Shown here: positions 17,303 to 26,276 of the stretch, piece after piece
Position numbering within the stretch: position 1 is the stretch's first letter
Layout: every line of letters begins with the position of its first letter
Assembly: GCF_900232995.1 (NCBI RefSeq)
Contig: NZ_OCVX01000003.1
Location: 3,212,430 to 3,276,429, forward strand
Direction of reading: 5' to 3'
Origin: Mycobacterium simulans
GTDB taxonomy: Bacteria > Actinomycetota > Actinomycetes > Mycobacteriales > Mycobacteriaceae
DNA: 64,000 nt
Translations under genes and position numbers: made by a program
Notes under the pieces: model-generated
The model's input: only the letters and a program-made list of their open reading frames with translations
Told to the model about the DNA's origin: nothing
Databases searched by the model: none

Positions 17303-19564
17303 ATGTCGGCCATAGCCCGGTCGGTAACGGCGCCAGCTGACGAGCGTTCCCTGCCACTTCAGCGGGTACAACTCGACGTCGGCGGGATGTCCTGCGCCGC
17401 GTGCGCCAAGCGCATCGAGAGGACGCTCAACAGGCTGCCGGGGGTCCGGGCATCTGTGAACTTCGCCACCCGAGTGGCAACGATCGACGCCGCCGAGGAC
17501 GCGCAGACCGCCGCATTGTGCGAGGCGATTCAACGGTTGGGCTATCGGGCCGAGCCGCGGGTGGCCGGCGGTATGGACGAGGGCGATCCCGACGCCGATC
17601 ACGCGCGATACCTGCTGATCCGGTTGACCGTTGCGGCCATACTCTTCGTGCCCCTGGCCGATCTGTCGGTGATGTTCGCGGTAGTTCCCGATACCCGCTT
17701 CAGCGGCTGGGGGTGGGTGCTGACTGCGCTGGCCCTTCCGGTTGTGACTTGGGCGGCGTGGCCGTTCCATCGAATCGCGCTACAGAACGCGCACTCCGGC
17801 AGCGCCTCCATGGAGACACTGATCTCGGTCGGTATCACCGCAGCCACGTTGTGGTCGCTTTACACCGTTTTCGGCGGTCACCGGCCCGCCGAGCGTAGCG
17901 GCATATGGCAGGCGCTACTGGGTAGCGACGCCATCTACTTCGAGGTCGCCGCGGGTGTCACGGTATTCGTGCTGGCGGGACGGTTTTTCGAAGCCCGTGC
18001 CAAGTCGAAGGCAGGTGGTGCGTTGCGGGCCCTCGCGGCGTTGAGCGCGAAGGATGTCGCCGTCCTGCAGCCCGACGGGTCCGAAATGGTCATCCCGGCT
18101 GACGAACTCAAAGAGCAGCACCGCTTCGTGGTACGTCCAGGGCAGACGATCGCCGCCGACGGCCTTGTCGTCGAAGGGTCGGCCGCGGTGGACATGAGTG
18201 CCATGACCGGTGAAGCAAAGCCGCTGCGGGTGGATCCCGGGGCAAAGGTCATTGGTGGCACGGCAGTGCTCGATGGCAGGCTGATCGTGGAGGCCGCCGC
18301 GGTGGGTGCCGACACCCAGTTCGCCGGTATGGTCCGACTGGTCGAGCAGGCGCAGGTGCAGAAGGCCAATGCGCAGCGGCTGGCGGACCGGATCGCCTCG
18401 GTATTCGTTCCCTGTGTGTTCGCCATCGCTGTGCTCACCACCGTCGGATGGCTCATCGTCGGGGGTGAACTCGACCGGGCATTTTCGGCCGGGCTCGCCG
18501 TACTCGTCATCGCCTGTCCGTGCGCACTGGGACTGGCGACCCCGACTGCCATGATGGTGGCGTCCGGTCGCGGCGCCCAGCTCGGAATATTTCTCAAGGG
18601 TTATCGGTCGCTGGAGGCCACCCGTGCCGTCGATACAGTCGTGTTCGACAAGACCGGCACCCTGACGACCGGCCAGTTAACGGTTAGCTCGGTGGTAGCC
18701 GCGCCGGGCTGGCATGTCGACCAAGTACTCGAATTGGCTGCGACAGTTGAAGCGGCGTCCGAGCACGCGGTCGCCCTCGCCATCGCTGCGTTGAGCCCTG
18801 TCTCGAAGGCCCATCGAGAACCCGTCGTGGACTTCCGCGCGGTAGCTGGCCGCGGAGTTTGCGGCACCGTGGCCGGGCGTGCGGTGCGGGTGGGTAAGCC
18901 GTCTTGGATCGCTTCCTCCTGCAACTCGGCAACGCTGGTCGCGGCTCGGCGCAACGCCGAATCACGGGGTGAGACAACGGTGTTCGTCGAGGTCGATGGT
19001 GAACTGTGCGGACTCATCGCGGTGGCCGACGCGGTGAAGGACTCGGCGGCCGATGCTGTAGCGGCACTACATGATCGCGGCTTCCGAACGGTGCTGTTGA
19101 CCGGCGACAATCCCGCATCGGCGGCCGCCGTGGGCGCTCGCGTCGGCATCGATGAGGTGATCGCCGACATCTTGCCCGAAGGCAAGGTCGACGTCATCGA
19201 GCAGCTGCGGGACCACGGGCGGGTGGTCGCCATGGTCGGTGACGGTATCAACGACGGGCCGGCGCTTGCATGCGCCGATCTGGGCATGGCCATCGGGCGC
19301 GGCACCGACGTCGCGATTAGCGCGGCCGACATTATTTTGGTCCGCGACAACCTCGACGTCGTGCCCCTGGCGCTTGACTTGGCAGCCGCTACGATGCGCA
19401 CCATCAGCATGAACATGGTCTGGGCATTCGGCTACAACATTGCCGCTGTGCCGATTGCCGCGGCCGGACTGCTCAATCCCGTGGTAGCCGGCGCGGCTAT
19501 GGCGTTCTCGTCGTTCTTTGTCGTCTCAAACAGCCTGCGGTTGCGGAACTTCGGCAACGGCTAG
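17303..19564 (+). CDS. ctpA: Copper-transporting P1B-type ATPase, CtpA-like
   Basis: This is a membrane pump moving Cu(I), probably outward to supply or protect extracytoplasmic sites. The 753-residue protein has an N-terminal heavy-metal domain (GMSCAACAKRIE, about 28-39) and the actuator TGEAKP. The CPC metal site in 'ACPCALGLATP' lies near 405, the phosphorylation site DKTGTLT near 449, and 'GDGINDGPAL' near 648. The last helices carry the Cu(I)-type signatures 'YNIAA' and 'MAFSSFFVVSNS'. It follows M. tuberculosis CtpA (Rv0092) closely. The next gene is an Rv0093c-like protein in convergent orientation, exactly as in M. tuberculosis. Likely controlled by the adjacent sigma factor. Confidence 0.92.
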   Translation: MSAIARSVTAPADERSLPLQRVQLDVGGMSCAACAKRIERTLNRLPGVRASVNFATRVATIDAAEDAQTAALCEAIQRLGYRAEPRVAGGMDEGDPDADHARYLLIRLTVAAILFVPLADLSVMFAVVPDTRFSGWGWVLTALALPVVTWAAWPFHRIALQNAHSGSASMETLISVGITAATLWSLYTVFGGHRPAERSGIWQALLGSDAIYFEVAAGVTVFVLAGRFFEARAKSKAGGALRALAALSAKDVAVLQPDGSEMVIPADELKEQHRFVVRPGQTIAADGLVVEGSAAVDMSAMTGEAKPLRVDPGAKVIGGTAVLDGRLIVEAAAVGADTQFAGMVRLVEQAQVQKANAQRLADRIASVFVPCVFAIAVLTTVGWLIVGGELDRAFSAGLAVLVIACPCALGLATPTAMMVASGRGAQLGIFLKGYRSLEATRAVDTVVFDKTGTLTTGQLTVSSVVAAPGWHVDQVLELAATVEAASEHAVALAIAALSPVSKAHREPVVDFRAVAGRGVCGTVAGRAVRVGKPSWIASSCNSATLVAARRNAESRGETTVFVEVDGELCGLIAVADAVKDSAADAVAALHDRGFRTVLLTGDNPASAAAVGARVGIDEVIADILPEGKVDVIEQLRDHGRVVAMVGDGINDGPALACADLGMAIGRGTDVAISAADIILVRDNLDVVPLALDLAAATMRTISMNMVWAFGYNIAAVPIAAAGLLNPVVAGAAMAFSSFFVVSNSLRLRNFGNG

Positions 19565-20385
19565 GCCGCGCCATCGGTGGGCCACAAGTGACCGCGCCGT
19601 CGGCCGCGGGATGCGTTCTGAGGCAAGACGATGTCGGGCTCGGCCACGGCCCCATCCGGCGCCGGCCGCGGCGCGGCGCTGCTGCGCCACACCAGGATTG
19701 CAAGGAGCACGCCGAGTACCACCGGGACGTGGGTCAATATCCGCATGGTCGTGACGGACCCGGACATTGCATCCACGACAACATAGACCGTCAGGACGCC
19801 GACGAAGACCGACAAGACACCCGCAAGGCCCGCCGCGGCACCCGGCCACAAGGCGGCAACCACCATGACCGCACCGAGTGCAATCGACCACGATGTGGAT
19901 TCGTTAAGCAGATGGTTGCCAGCACTCATTGCGTGCTGCTGTGTCAGCCCGACGCTGAGGCCAAACCCTTGTACGGTCGCCAAGGCGATTTGCGCGATGC
20001 CCACGCACAACAGCGCCCATCGCTGCCAAGTTATCGGTAAGCGTCGCCGCGGCGGTACTCGATCGATCGTCAGGGGGCCAAGGGGTGCGATGACTGCGCG
20101 GGACTGGCTCAACCGGCGCAGATCGCGAGCTTGGCTAGCCGCCTGATCGAACCAATTGCGGCACGCGGCGCACTCATTGAGGTGCTCATCGACGCGTGCC
20201 GCCGGTACGGGCTCTCGCTCGCCGTCGAGTCGGGCCGAGAGCGCTTCGCGGGCCACCTCGCAATGCATCTCTCTATAGTCGCGCAGTACCGACGGAATGT
20301 TCCCGTCCAGAGCCCGGTTCGTTAGTCCAGGTTTCAGAAAGACCAGTTCTCCGGTCCGATCACGCGCATTCTCCGCAATTGCCAT
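19561..20385 (-). CDS. Zinc-finger anti-sigma-like membrane protein (Rv0093c type)
   Basis: The 274-residue protein has a cytosolic N-terminal ZAS-type motif: a Cys in 'MHCEVAREALSARLDGE' followed by HLNECAACRNWF (HxxxCxxC, about 68-80). Four to five hydrophobic helices (about 120-235) and a charged tail follow. Such proteins hold an ECF sigma factor at the membrane until a signal arrives. It overlaps the end of the ctpA-like gene by four bases, tail to tail, mirroring Rv0092-Rv0093c. The most likely partner is the SigC-like factor encoded beyond ctpA; pairing is inferred from position. Up to about 40 residues precede the first conserved Cys, so a downstream start is possible. Confidence 0.8.
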   Translation of the reverse strand: MAIAENARDRTGELVFLKPGLTNRALDGNIPSVLRDYREMHCEVAREALSARLDGEREPVPAARVDEHLNECAACRNWFDQAASQARDLRRLSQSRAVIAPLGPLTIDRVPPRRRLPITWQRWALLCVGIAQIALATVQGFGLSVGLTQQHAMSAGNHLLNESTSWSIALGAVMVVAALWPGAAAGLAGVLSVFVGVLTVYVVVDAMSGSVTTMRILTHVPVVLGVLLAILVWRSSAAPRPAPDGAVAEPDIVLPQNASRGRRRGHLWPTDGAA

Positions 20386-20466
20386 TTCCGCTGCGTGTCG
20401 GCGCTAGGCTGCCGTGTGATCCGTGCATCGTGGAAAGTCACAGACCCATAGCGGGAGGGCAGCCGA

Positions 20467-22662
20467 TTGACATTGGGTGAGCCAACCACAGTGTCGGCAC
20501 CGCAAGCCGAAGCGGCGCCGGCGCAGAAGAGCCCGAAGGTCGAGCGGCGACGCCGGCCGCATTTCCGGGCGAGCATTCAATCCAAGCTCATGGTCCTGTT
20601 GCTGCTGTCGAGCATCTTCTCCGTTGCGGCGATCGTGGTCGTCGTCTACCAGTCTGGCCGCACTTCGCTCACGGCGGCGGCGTATGAGCGGTTGACGGAG
20701 TTGCGCGAGTCGCAGAAGCGCGCCGTAGAGACGCTGTTTTCCGACCTGACGAACTCGCTGGTCATTTACGCCCGTGGATTGACCGTGGTGGATGCTCTCG
20801 CGCAGTTCACCGCCGGCTTTGATCAACTGGTCGACGCAACGATCGACCCCGCGCAACAACAGACCATCGTCAACTACTACAACAACCAACTCATCAAACC
20901 CGTCGAACGCGCAACTGGTGAAAAGCTGGACATCACCGCCCTGCTGCCGACCAGTCCCGCGCAGAAGTACCTCCAGGCGCACTACACCGCCCCGTTCACT
21001 TCGGACGCCGACTCGATGCAGCTTGACGACGCCGGCGACGGCAGCGCCTGGTCCGCCGCGAATGCGCGATTCAACAGCTACTTCCGCGAAATCGTCACCC
21101 GGTTCGATTACGACGATGCGGTGTTGTTGGATACCAGGGGCAATATCGTCTACAGCCTGAGCAAAGACCCCGACCTCGGCACCAACATCTTGACGGGCCC
21201 ATATCGGGAATCCAATCTGCGCGATGCCTATCTAAAGGCGTTGGGCGCCAACGCTGTTGACTTCACCTGGATCACTGATTTCAAGGCATATCAGCCGCAA
21301 CTCGACGTGCCCACTGCGTGGTTGGTGGCGCCGGTCGAGGCGGGCGGCAAAACCGAGGGCGTCCTCGCGCTGCCGTTGCCGATCGCCAAGATCAACAGGA
21401 TCATGACCGCCGACAAGCGGTGGCAATCCGCTGGCATGGGCGCCGGAACCGAGACCTTTCTGGCCGGCCCGGACCGTCTGATGCGTTCGGATTCTCGGCT
21501 TTTCCTGGAAGATCCCAAGGAATACCAACGGCAGGCGGTAGCTGCCGGCACACCCGCGGACGTAGCGAACCGCGCAGTTCAAATTGGCGGCACGACCCTA
21601 CTGCAATCCGTTGCCAGCGAAGGTCTGCGTGCCGCTCAACGCGGACAGACGGGTACCGTCTCCGACACTGACTACACGGGCAATCATGAACTCGAGGCCT
21701 ATGCGCCGTTGAGCGTGCCGAACTCCGACCTGCACTGGTCGATCCTGGCGACGCGAGATGCTTCGCAGGCGTTCGCGGCCGTCGCGTCGTTCAGCAAGGC
21801 GCTGATCCTTGTCACGGTGGCGATGATATTCGTCATCTGTGTGGCGTCGATGCTGGTCGCCCAAGCGATGGTGCGCCCGATCCGGCGGCTTGAGGCCGGT
21901 ACGCAGCGGATCAGCGCCGGCGACTACGACGTCACCATCCCGGTCCGGTCGCGCGACGAAATCGGCGACCTCACAGCGGCTTTCAATGAGATGAGCCGGA
22001 ACTTGGAGATCAAAGAGGAGTTGCTCAATGAGCAGCGCAGGGAGAACGACCGGCTATTGCTGTCGATGATGCCCGAGCAGGTCGTCCAGCGCTACCGCGA
22101 TGGAGAAAAAGCGATCGCACAGGAACACCACGACGTCGCTGTGCTGTTCGCCGACATCGTGGGGCTCGATGAAGTTTCCAGCGGTCTGTCTGGTAACGAA
22201 CTTGTCGGGATCGTCGACGAATTGGTGCGGCAGTTCGATTCGGCTGCAGAACATCTCGGCGTCGAAAGAATCCGCACCTTGCACAACGGCTACCTCGCCA
22301 GCTGCGGGGTAACCACACCGCGGCTGGATAACATTCCCCGAACCGTCGATTTCGCCTTGGAGATGCGGCGCATCATCGATCGTTTCAACAGCCAAACCGG
22401 CTACGACCTGGGACTGCGAGTCGGCATCAATACCGGGGACGTGACCAGTGGGCTGGTCGGTCAATCCAGCGTTGTCTACGACATGTGGGGTGCCGCGGTG
22501 AGTCTGGCCTATCAAATGCACAGTGGCTCACCCCAACCCGGCATTTACGTAACCGCGCAAGTGTACGAAACGATGCGCGACGTCCGGAAATTCACGCCGG
22601 CGGGCACGGTCTTGGTCGAAGGATCCGAGGAGCCGATCTACCGATTGGTGGAGCGAGCATGA
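20467..22662 (+). CDS. Membrane receptor with HAMP and class III cyclase domain (Rv2435c-like), copy 1
   Basis: The 731-residue protein has a short cytosolic N-terminus, a membrane helix near 38-60, a large external sensor region (about 65-440, Cache-like), a second helix near 444-466 and a HAMP linker. The cyclase homology domain runs over about 555-720. The first metal Asp is present (LFADIVG). The second-metal position reads 'HNGYLASCG' (Asn for Asp) and the transition-state Asn/Arg are replaced in 'AVSLAYQMHS' (Ser, Gln). Catalysis is therefore doubtful. The start is a TTG. The stop overlaps the ATG of the channel gene (ATGA), giving a two-gene unit. Confidence 0.9.
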   Translation: MTLGEPTTVSAPQAEAAPAQKSPKVERRRRPHFRASIQSKLMVLLLLSSIFSVAAIVVVVYQSGRTSLTAAAYERLTELRESQKRAVETLFSDLTNSLVIYARGLTVVDALAQFTAGFDQLVDATIDPAQQQTIVNYYNNQLIKPVERATGEKLDITALLPTSPAQKYLQAHYTAPFTSDADSMQLDDAGDGSAWSAANARFNSYFREIVTRFDYDDAVLLDTRGNIVYSLSKDPDLGTNILTGPYRESNLRDAYLKALGANAVDFTWITDFKAYQPQLDVPTAWLVAPVEAGGKTEGVLALPLPIAKINRIMTADKRWQSAGMGAGTETFLAGPDRLMRSDSRLFLEDPKEYQRQAVAAGTPADVANRAVQIGGTTLLQSVASEGLRAAQRGQTGTVSDTDYTGNHELEAYAPLSVPNSDLHWSILATRDASQAFAAVASFSKALILVTVAMIFVICVASMLVAQAMVRPIRRLEAGTQRISAGDYDVTIPVRSRDEIGDLTAAFNEMSRNLEIKEELLNEQRRENDRLLLSMMPEQVVQRYRDGEKAIAQEHHDVAVLFADIVGLDEVSSGLSGNELVGIVDELVRQFDSAAEHLGVERIRTLHNGYLASCGVTTPRLDNIPRTVDFALEMRRIIDRFNSQTGYDLGLRVGINTGDVTSGLVGQSSVVYDMWGAAVSLAYQMHSGSPQPGIYVTAQVYETMRDVRKFTPAGTVLVEGSEEPIYRLVERA

Positions 22663-24062
22663 ATATCTTCCATTCGTCGTGGTTCTACTGGGCCGTTGGT
22701 ATCGCGGTTGGCTTACCCATTGGGCTGATCGTTCTTACCGAGCTACACCGCATGCTCGTCCGTAGGAACAGCCACCTAGCCAGGCAGGTAAGCCTGCTGC
22801 GCAACTATCTGCTGCCGCTCGGGGCGCTGTTGCTGTTGCTGGTCAAGGCATCCCAAGTGCCGGCCGGGGACGTTACGGTGCGGATCCTCACCACGGTCTT
22901 CGGTTTCATGGTGCTGGTACTGCTGCTGTCCGGGCTCAATGCCACGGTGTTTCAGTCTGCGCCCCAAGAGAGTTGGCGCAAGCGGCTGCCCACCATCTTC
23001 CTTGATGTCGCAAGGTTTGGGTTGATCGGTATTGGCTTGGCGATGATCCTGTCCTATATCTGGGGCGTTCGGGTCGCCGGGTTGTTCACCGCGCTGGGTG
23101 TGACCTCGGTCGTCATCGGTCTGATGTTGCAGAATTCGGTCGGTCAGATCGTGTCGGGTTTGTTCATGCTGTTCGAGCAACCATTCCGGATGGATGATTG
23201 GCTGGACACGCCCACGGCGCGGGGCCGGGTCGTGGAGGTGAACTGGCGCGCCGTCCACATCGAGACCGGCGCCGGGTTGCGGATCACACCCAACTCGATG
23301 CTTGCTACCACTTCGTTTACGAATCTCAGCCGTCCGGTCGGCTCGCACAAATGCTCAATCACGACCAAATTTGCCTCGGCCGACTCCCCGGACAAGGTGT
23401 GCGCGATGCTCACCAGGGTTGCCAGCGGGCTACCGCAACTCAAGTCCGGTGTCGTGCCCACCACCGTTGCCCTGGGTGGTGGTGAGTACCGAACCACGGT
23501 CAGGCTGAAGTCACCCGCCGACGAGGGCGCCACACAGGCAACGTTCCTGCGATGGGTCTGGTACGCCGCGCGACGTGAAGAGCTGCACCTGGATGAGGCC
23601 GACGACGACTTCTCGACGAACGAACGTGTGCAGACCGCATTGCGCACCGTGGTGGGGCCGGAGCTACGGCTGAGCCTGAGTGATCAGCAGTCGTTGGCTC
23701 CGTACGGCAGGGTGGTGCGCTACGGCGCCGACGAAATCGTGCAGCACGCGGGTGTAGTGCCAAGCGGGATTACTTTTATCGTCGCTGGCAGTGTTCGGCT
23801 CACGGCGACGATCGAGGACGGTTCGGTCGTTTCCCTCGCTACGCTCCACAAAGGCGCATTGCTGGGGGTGACCGCGCTGACTCGGCAGCCCAACCCGACC
23901 GGCGCTGTGGCGCTGGAGGAGGTGACCGCCCTACAGATCGATCGCGAACACCTCGAGCAGGTCGTGATGAGCAAGCCGATCCTGTTGCAAGAATTGGGCC
24001 GACTTATCGACGAACGACAAACCAAGGCGGAGCGCGTAACTCACCGAGAACGAGTGGGTTAG
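22659..24062 (+). CDS. MscS-family channel with cyclic-nucleotide-binding domain (Rv2434c-like), copy 1
   Basis: The 467-residue protein has four to five N-terminal membrane helices. The MscS pore helix and beta domain start near 146 ('GVTSVVIGLMLQNSVGQIVSGLFMLFEQPF'). A C-terminal cyclic-nucleotide-binding-like domain (about 345-455) follows. The phosphate-binding cassette is divergent ('KGALLGVTALTRQPNPTGAVAL', without the usual RxA(T/S) arginine), so ligand binding is uncertain. It is coupled to the preceding cyclase-like receptor, suggesting that a sensed signal gates the channel. Two copies of this pair occur in the window. Confidence 0.88.
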   Translation: MNIFHSSWFYWAVGIAVGLPIGLIVLTELHRMLVRRNSHLARQVSLLRNYLLPLGALLLLLVKASQVPAGDVTVRILTTVFGFMVLVLLLSGLNATVFQSAPQESWRKRLPTIFLDVARFGLIGIGLAMILSYIWGVRVAGLFTALGVTSVVIGLMLQNSVGQIVSGLFMLFEQPFRMDDWLDTPTARGRVVEVNWRAVHIETGAGLRITPNSMLATTSFTNLSRPVGSHKCSITTKFASADSPDKVCAMLTRVASGLPQLKSGVVPTTVALGGGEYRTTVRLKSPADEGATQATFLRWVWYAARREELHLDEADDDFSTNERVQTALRTVVGPELRLSLSDQQSLAPYGRVVRYGADEIVQHAGVVPSGITFIVAGSVRLTATIEDGSVVSLATLHKGALLGVTALTRQPNPTGAVALEEVTALQIDREHLEQVVMSKPILLQELGRLIDERQTKAERVTHRERVG

Positions 24063-24065
24063 GGC

Positions 24066-26276
24066 TTGTCGGGACTCGCGAGAGGAACATGGTTGAAATC
24101 GGGCCTGCAAGCGGAACCGGTATCGGTAGAGGAGCCCGCTAAAGCCGGAAAACGTGGGCGTCGGTTTCTGCGGTTCTTCCGGGTGGGCATCCAGTCCAAG
24201 CTTCTGGTGACGCTGTTGGTCTGCAGCATCATGTCGGTCGCGGTGGTCGGCCTCGTCGGCTACGTTACCGGTCGTAATGCGCTGCGCGACGTAGCAACCG
24301 AGCGGTTGCTCGAGTTGCGTGAGTCGCAGAAGCGGCAGGTGGAGGCGCTGTTCGCGGAGCTGACGAATTCGCTGCTCGTGTACAGCAGCGGGTTCAGCGC
24401 CGTCGAGGCAACCGAGGCATTCACCACGGGCTTCGCCCAATTGGCCAACGCGACGATCGACGCCGTCCAGCAGGAGGCGATCGTCAACTATTACAACAAT
24501 GAACTGATCAAGCCGATCAATCGGCTGACTGGCGACGATCTCGATATCAACGCCCTGCTGCCCAGTTCTAACGCGCAGAAGTACCTTCAGGCCTACTACA
24601 CGGCGCCGTTCGAAAGGTCTAGTGACGCGATGCGCCGCAACAACTCCAACGACGGCAGCGCGTGGTCGGCAGCAAACGCCCGCTATAGCGAATTCTTCCG
24701 CGGGATAGTCACACGTTTCGATTACCGGGATGCGCTGCTGCTGGACCTCGATGGCAATGTTGTCTACAGCGTGAACAAAGGCCCCGATCTCGGTACCAAT
24801 ATCCTCACCGGCCCATATCGCGAAACCAATCTGCGAGAGGCATATCAAAAAGCGTTGCGTTCCAACGACTTAGACTTCATCTGGATTACCGACTTCCAGC
24901 CGTATCAGCCGCAACTCGACGCCCCCACCGCGTGGGTGGTTTCGCCGGTCGGGATGAACGGCCGAATGAACGGCGTGATGGCGCTGCCGCTACCCATCTC
25001 GAAGATCAACGACATCATGAACGCCAGTAAGCACTGGGAAGCTGTCGGCATGGGCCGGTCAACCGAGACCTATTTGGCGGGACCGGACAACCTGATGCGT
25101 TCTGATTCAAGGCTTTTCCTGCAGGATCCGGAGGAATATCAGCGCGAGGCAATCGCTGGCGGCACGCCACCCGACGTCGTGAAGCAGGCGATTCGGTTAG
25201 GCGGCACGACGCTGGTGCAGCCGGTGCCAAGCGCGGGTCTTCGCGCGGCCCAACGCGGGCAGACCGGTGTCGTCAGGGACACCAGTTACCTGGGCAACAA
25301 GGAATTAGAAGCCTACGCCCCACTGGACGTACCGAACTCCGAATTGCACTGGTCCATTCTGGCGACTCGGGCAGATCGGGATGCGTATCAGCGATTGGCT
25401 TCGTTCGGCAAGACGCTGGTGTTGTCCGTCGCGGGCATCAGCTTGGTCATCTGTGTGGTGTCGATGCTGCTTGCCAAGCTGCTGGTGCGGCCCATCCGGC
25501 GACTGGAGGCCGGTACCGAGAAGATCAGCTCCGGCGACTACGAGGTCACCGTTCCGGTGAGCTCGCGAGACGAACTCGGCGACCTCACTGCGGCTTTCAA
25601 CGAGATGAGTCGTAACCTCAAGATCAAAGAGGACCAGCTGAACGAGCAGCGTAGTGAAAACAGCCGCCTGCTGCTGTCGCTGATGCCCGAACCGGTGGTA
25701 CAGCGGTATCGCGAGGGCGAAGAGATCATCGCACAGGAGCACCAAGACGTCGCGGTCGTCTTCGCCGACATGGTGGGGCTCGATGAGGTGTCGGAAAATC
25801 TGTCGGGCGACGAATTGATCGGGATTGTCAATGGGCTGTTCCGCGAGTTCGACTCTGCGGCCGAATCTCTTGGCGTGGAACGGATCCGCACGTTCCACAA
25901 CGGCTATCTCGCCAGCTGTGGCGCCACCACTCCGCGCCTGGACAACATTCACCGCAGCGTCGACTTCGCCCTAGAGATTCAACACATTATCGATCGATTC
26001 AACAGTCAATCTCGCCACCCGCTGCGCCTTCGGGTCGGTATCAACACTGGCAAGGTCATCAGCGGGTTGGTCGGTCGATCAAGTCTCGTCTATGACATGT
26101 GGGGCAACGCGGTAAATTTCGCCTACCAAATGCACAATGGCGCAACCCAACCCGGCATCTATGTCACCTCGCAGGTTTACGAAGCCATGCGAGACATATG
26201 GGAATTCACGCCGGCCGGCGAGATTTCGGTCGGCGGATCCAGCCAGCAGATCTGGCGATTGTCGGAGCGGCGATGA
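24066..26276 (+). CDS. Membrane receptor with HAMP and class III cyclase domain (Rv2435c-like), copy 2
   Basis: The 736-residue paralogue of the upstream cyclase gene has the same order: helix, external sensor, helix, HAMP, cyclase domain. The catalytic domain again shows 'HNGYLASCG' in place of the second-metal Asp and 'AYQM' in place of the transition-state Arg, but keeps the Asn ('NAVNFAYQM'). The TTG at 24066 starts three bases after the preceding channel gene. A second TTG at 24093, preceded by GAGAGGAAC, may be the true start. It overlaps the following channel gene by four bases. Confidence 0.9.
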   Translation: MSGLARGTWLKSGLQAEPVSVEEPAKAGKRGRRFLRFFRVGIQSKLLVTLLVCSIMSVAVVGLVGYVTGRNALRDVATERLLELRESQKRQVEALFAELTNSLLVYSSGFSAVEATEAFTTGFAQLANATIDAVQQEAIVNYYNNELIKPINRLTGDDLDINALLPSSNAQKYLQAYYTAPFERSSDAMRRNNSNDGSAWSAANARYSEFFRGIVTRFDYRDALLLDLDGNVVYSVNKGPDLGTNILTGPYRETNLREAYQKALRSNDLDFIWITDFQPYQPQLDAPTAWVVSPVGMNGRMNGVMALPLPISKINDIMNASKHWEAVGMGRSTETYLAGPDNLMRSDSRLFLQDPEEYQREAIAGGTPPDVVKQAIRLGGTTLVQPVPSAGLRAAQRGQTGVVRDTSYLGNKELEAYAPLDVPNSELHWSILATRADRDAYQRLASFGKTLVLSVAGISLVICVVSMLLAKLLVRPIRRLEAGTEKISSGDYEVTVPVSSRDELGDLTAAFNEMSRNLKIKEDQLNEQRSENSRLLLSLMPEPVVQRYREGEEIIAQEHQDVAVVFADMVGLDEVSENLSGDELIGIVNGLFREFDSAAESLGVERIRTFHNGYLASCGATTPRLDNIHRSVDFALEIQHIIDRFNSQSRHPLRLRVGINTGKVISGLVGRSSLVYDMWGNAVNFAYQMHNGATQPGIYVTSQVYEAMRDIWEFTPAGEISVGGSSQQIWRLSERR

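Noticed and set aside
17303..19564. Assignment of the ATPase as CtpB
   Set aside because: CtpB was considered because it lies near Rv0101 in M. tuberculosis. The sequence and the convergent Rv0093c-like neighbour fit CtpA (Rv0092) better.
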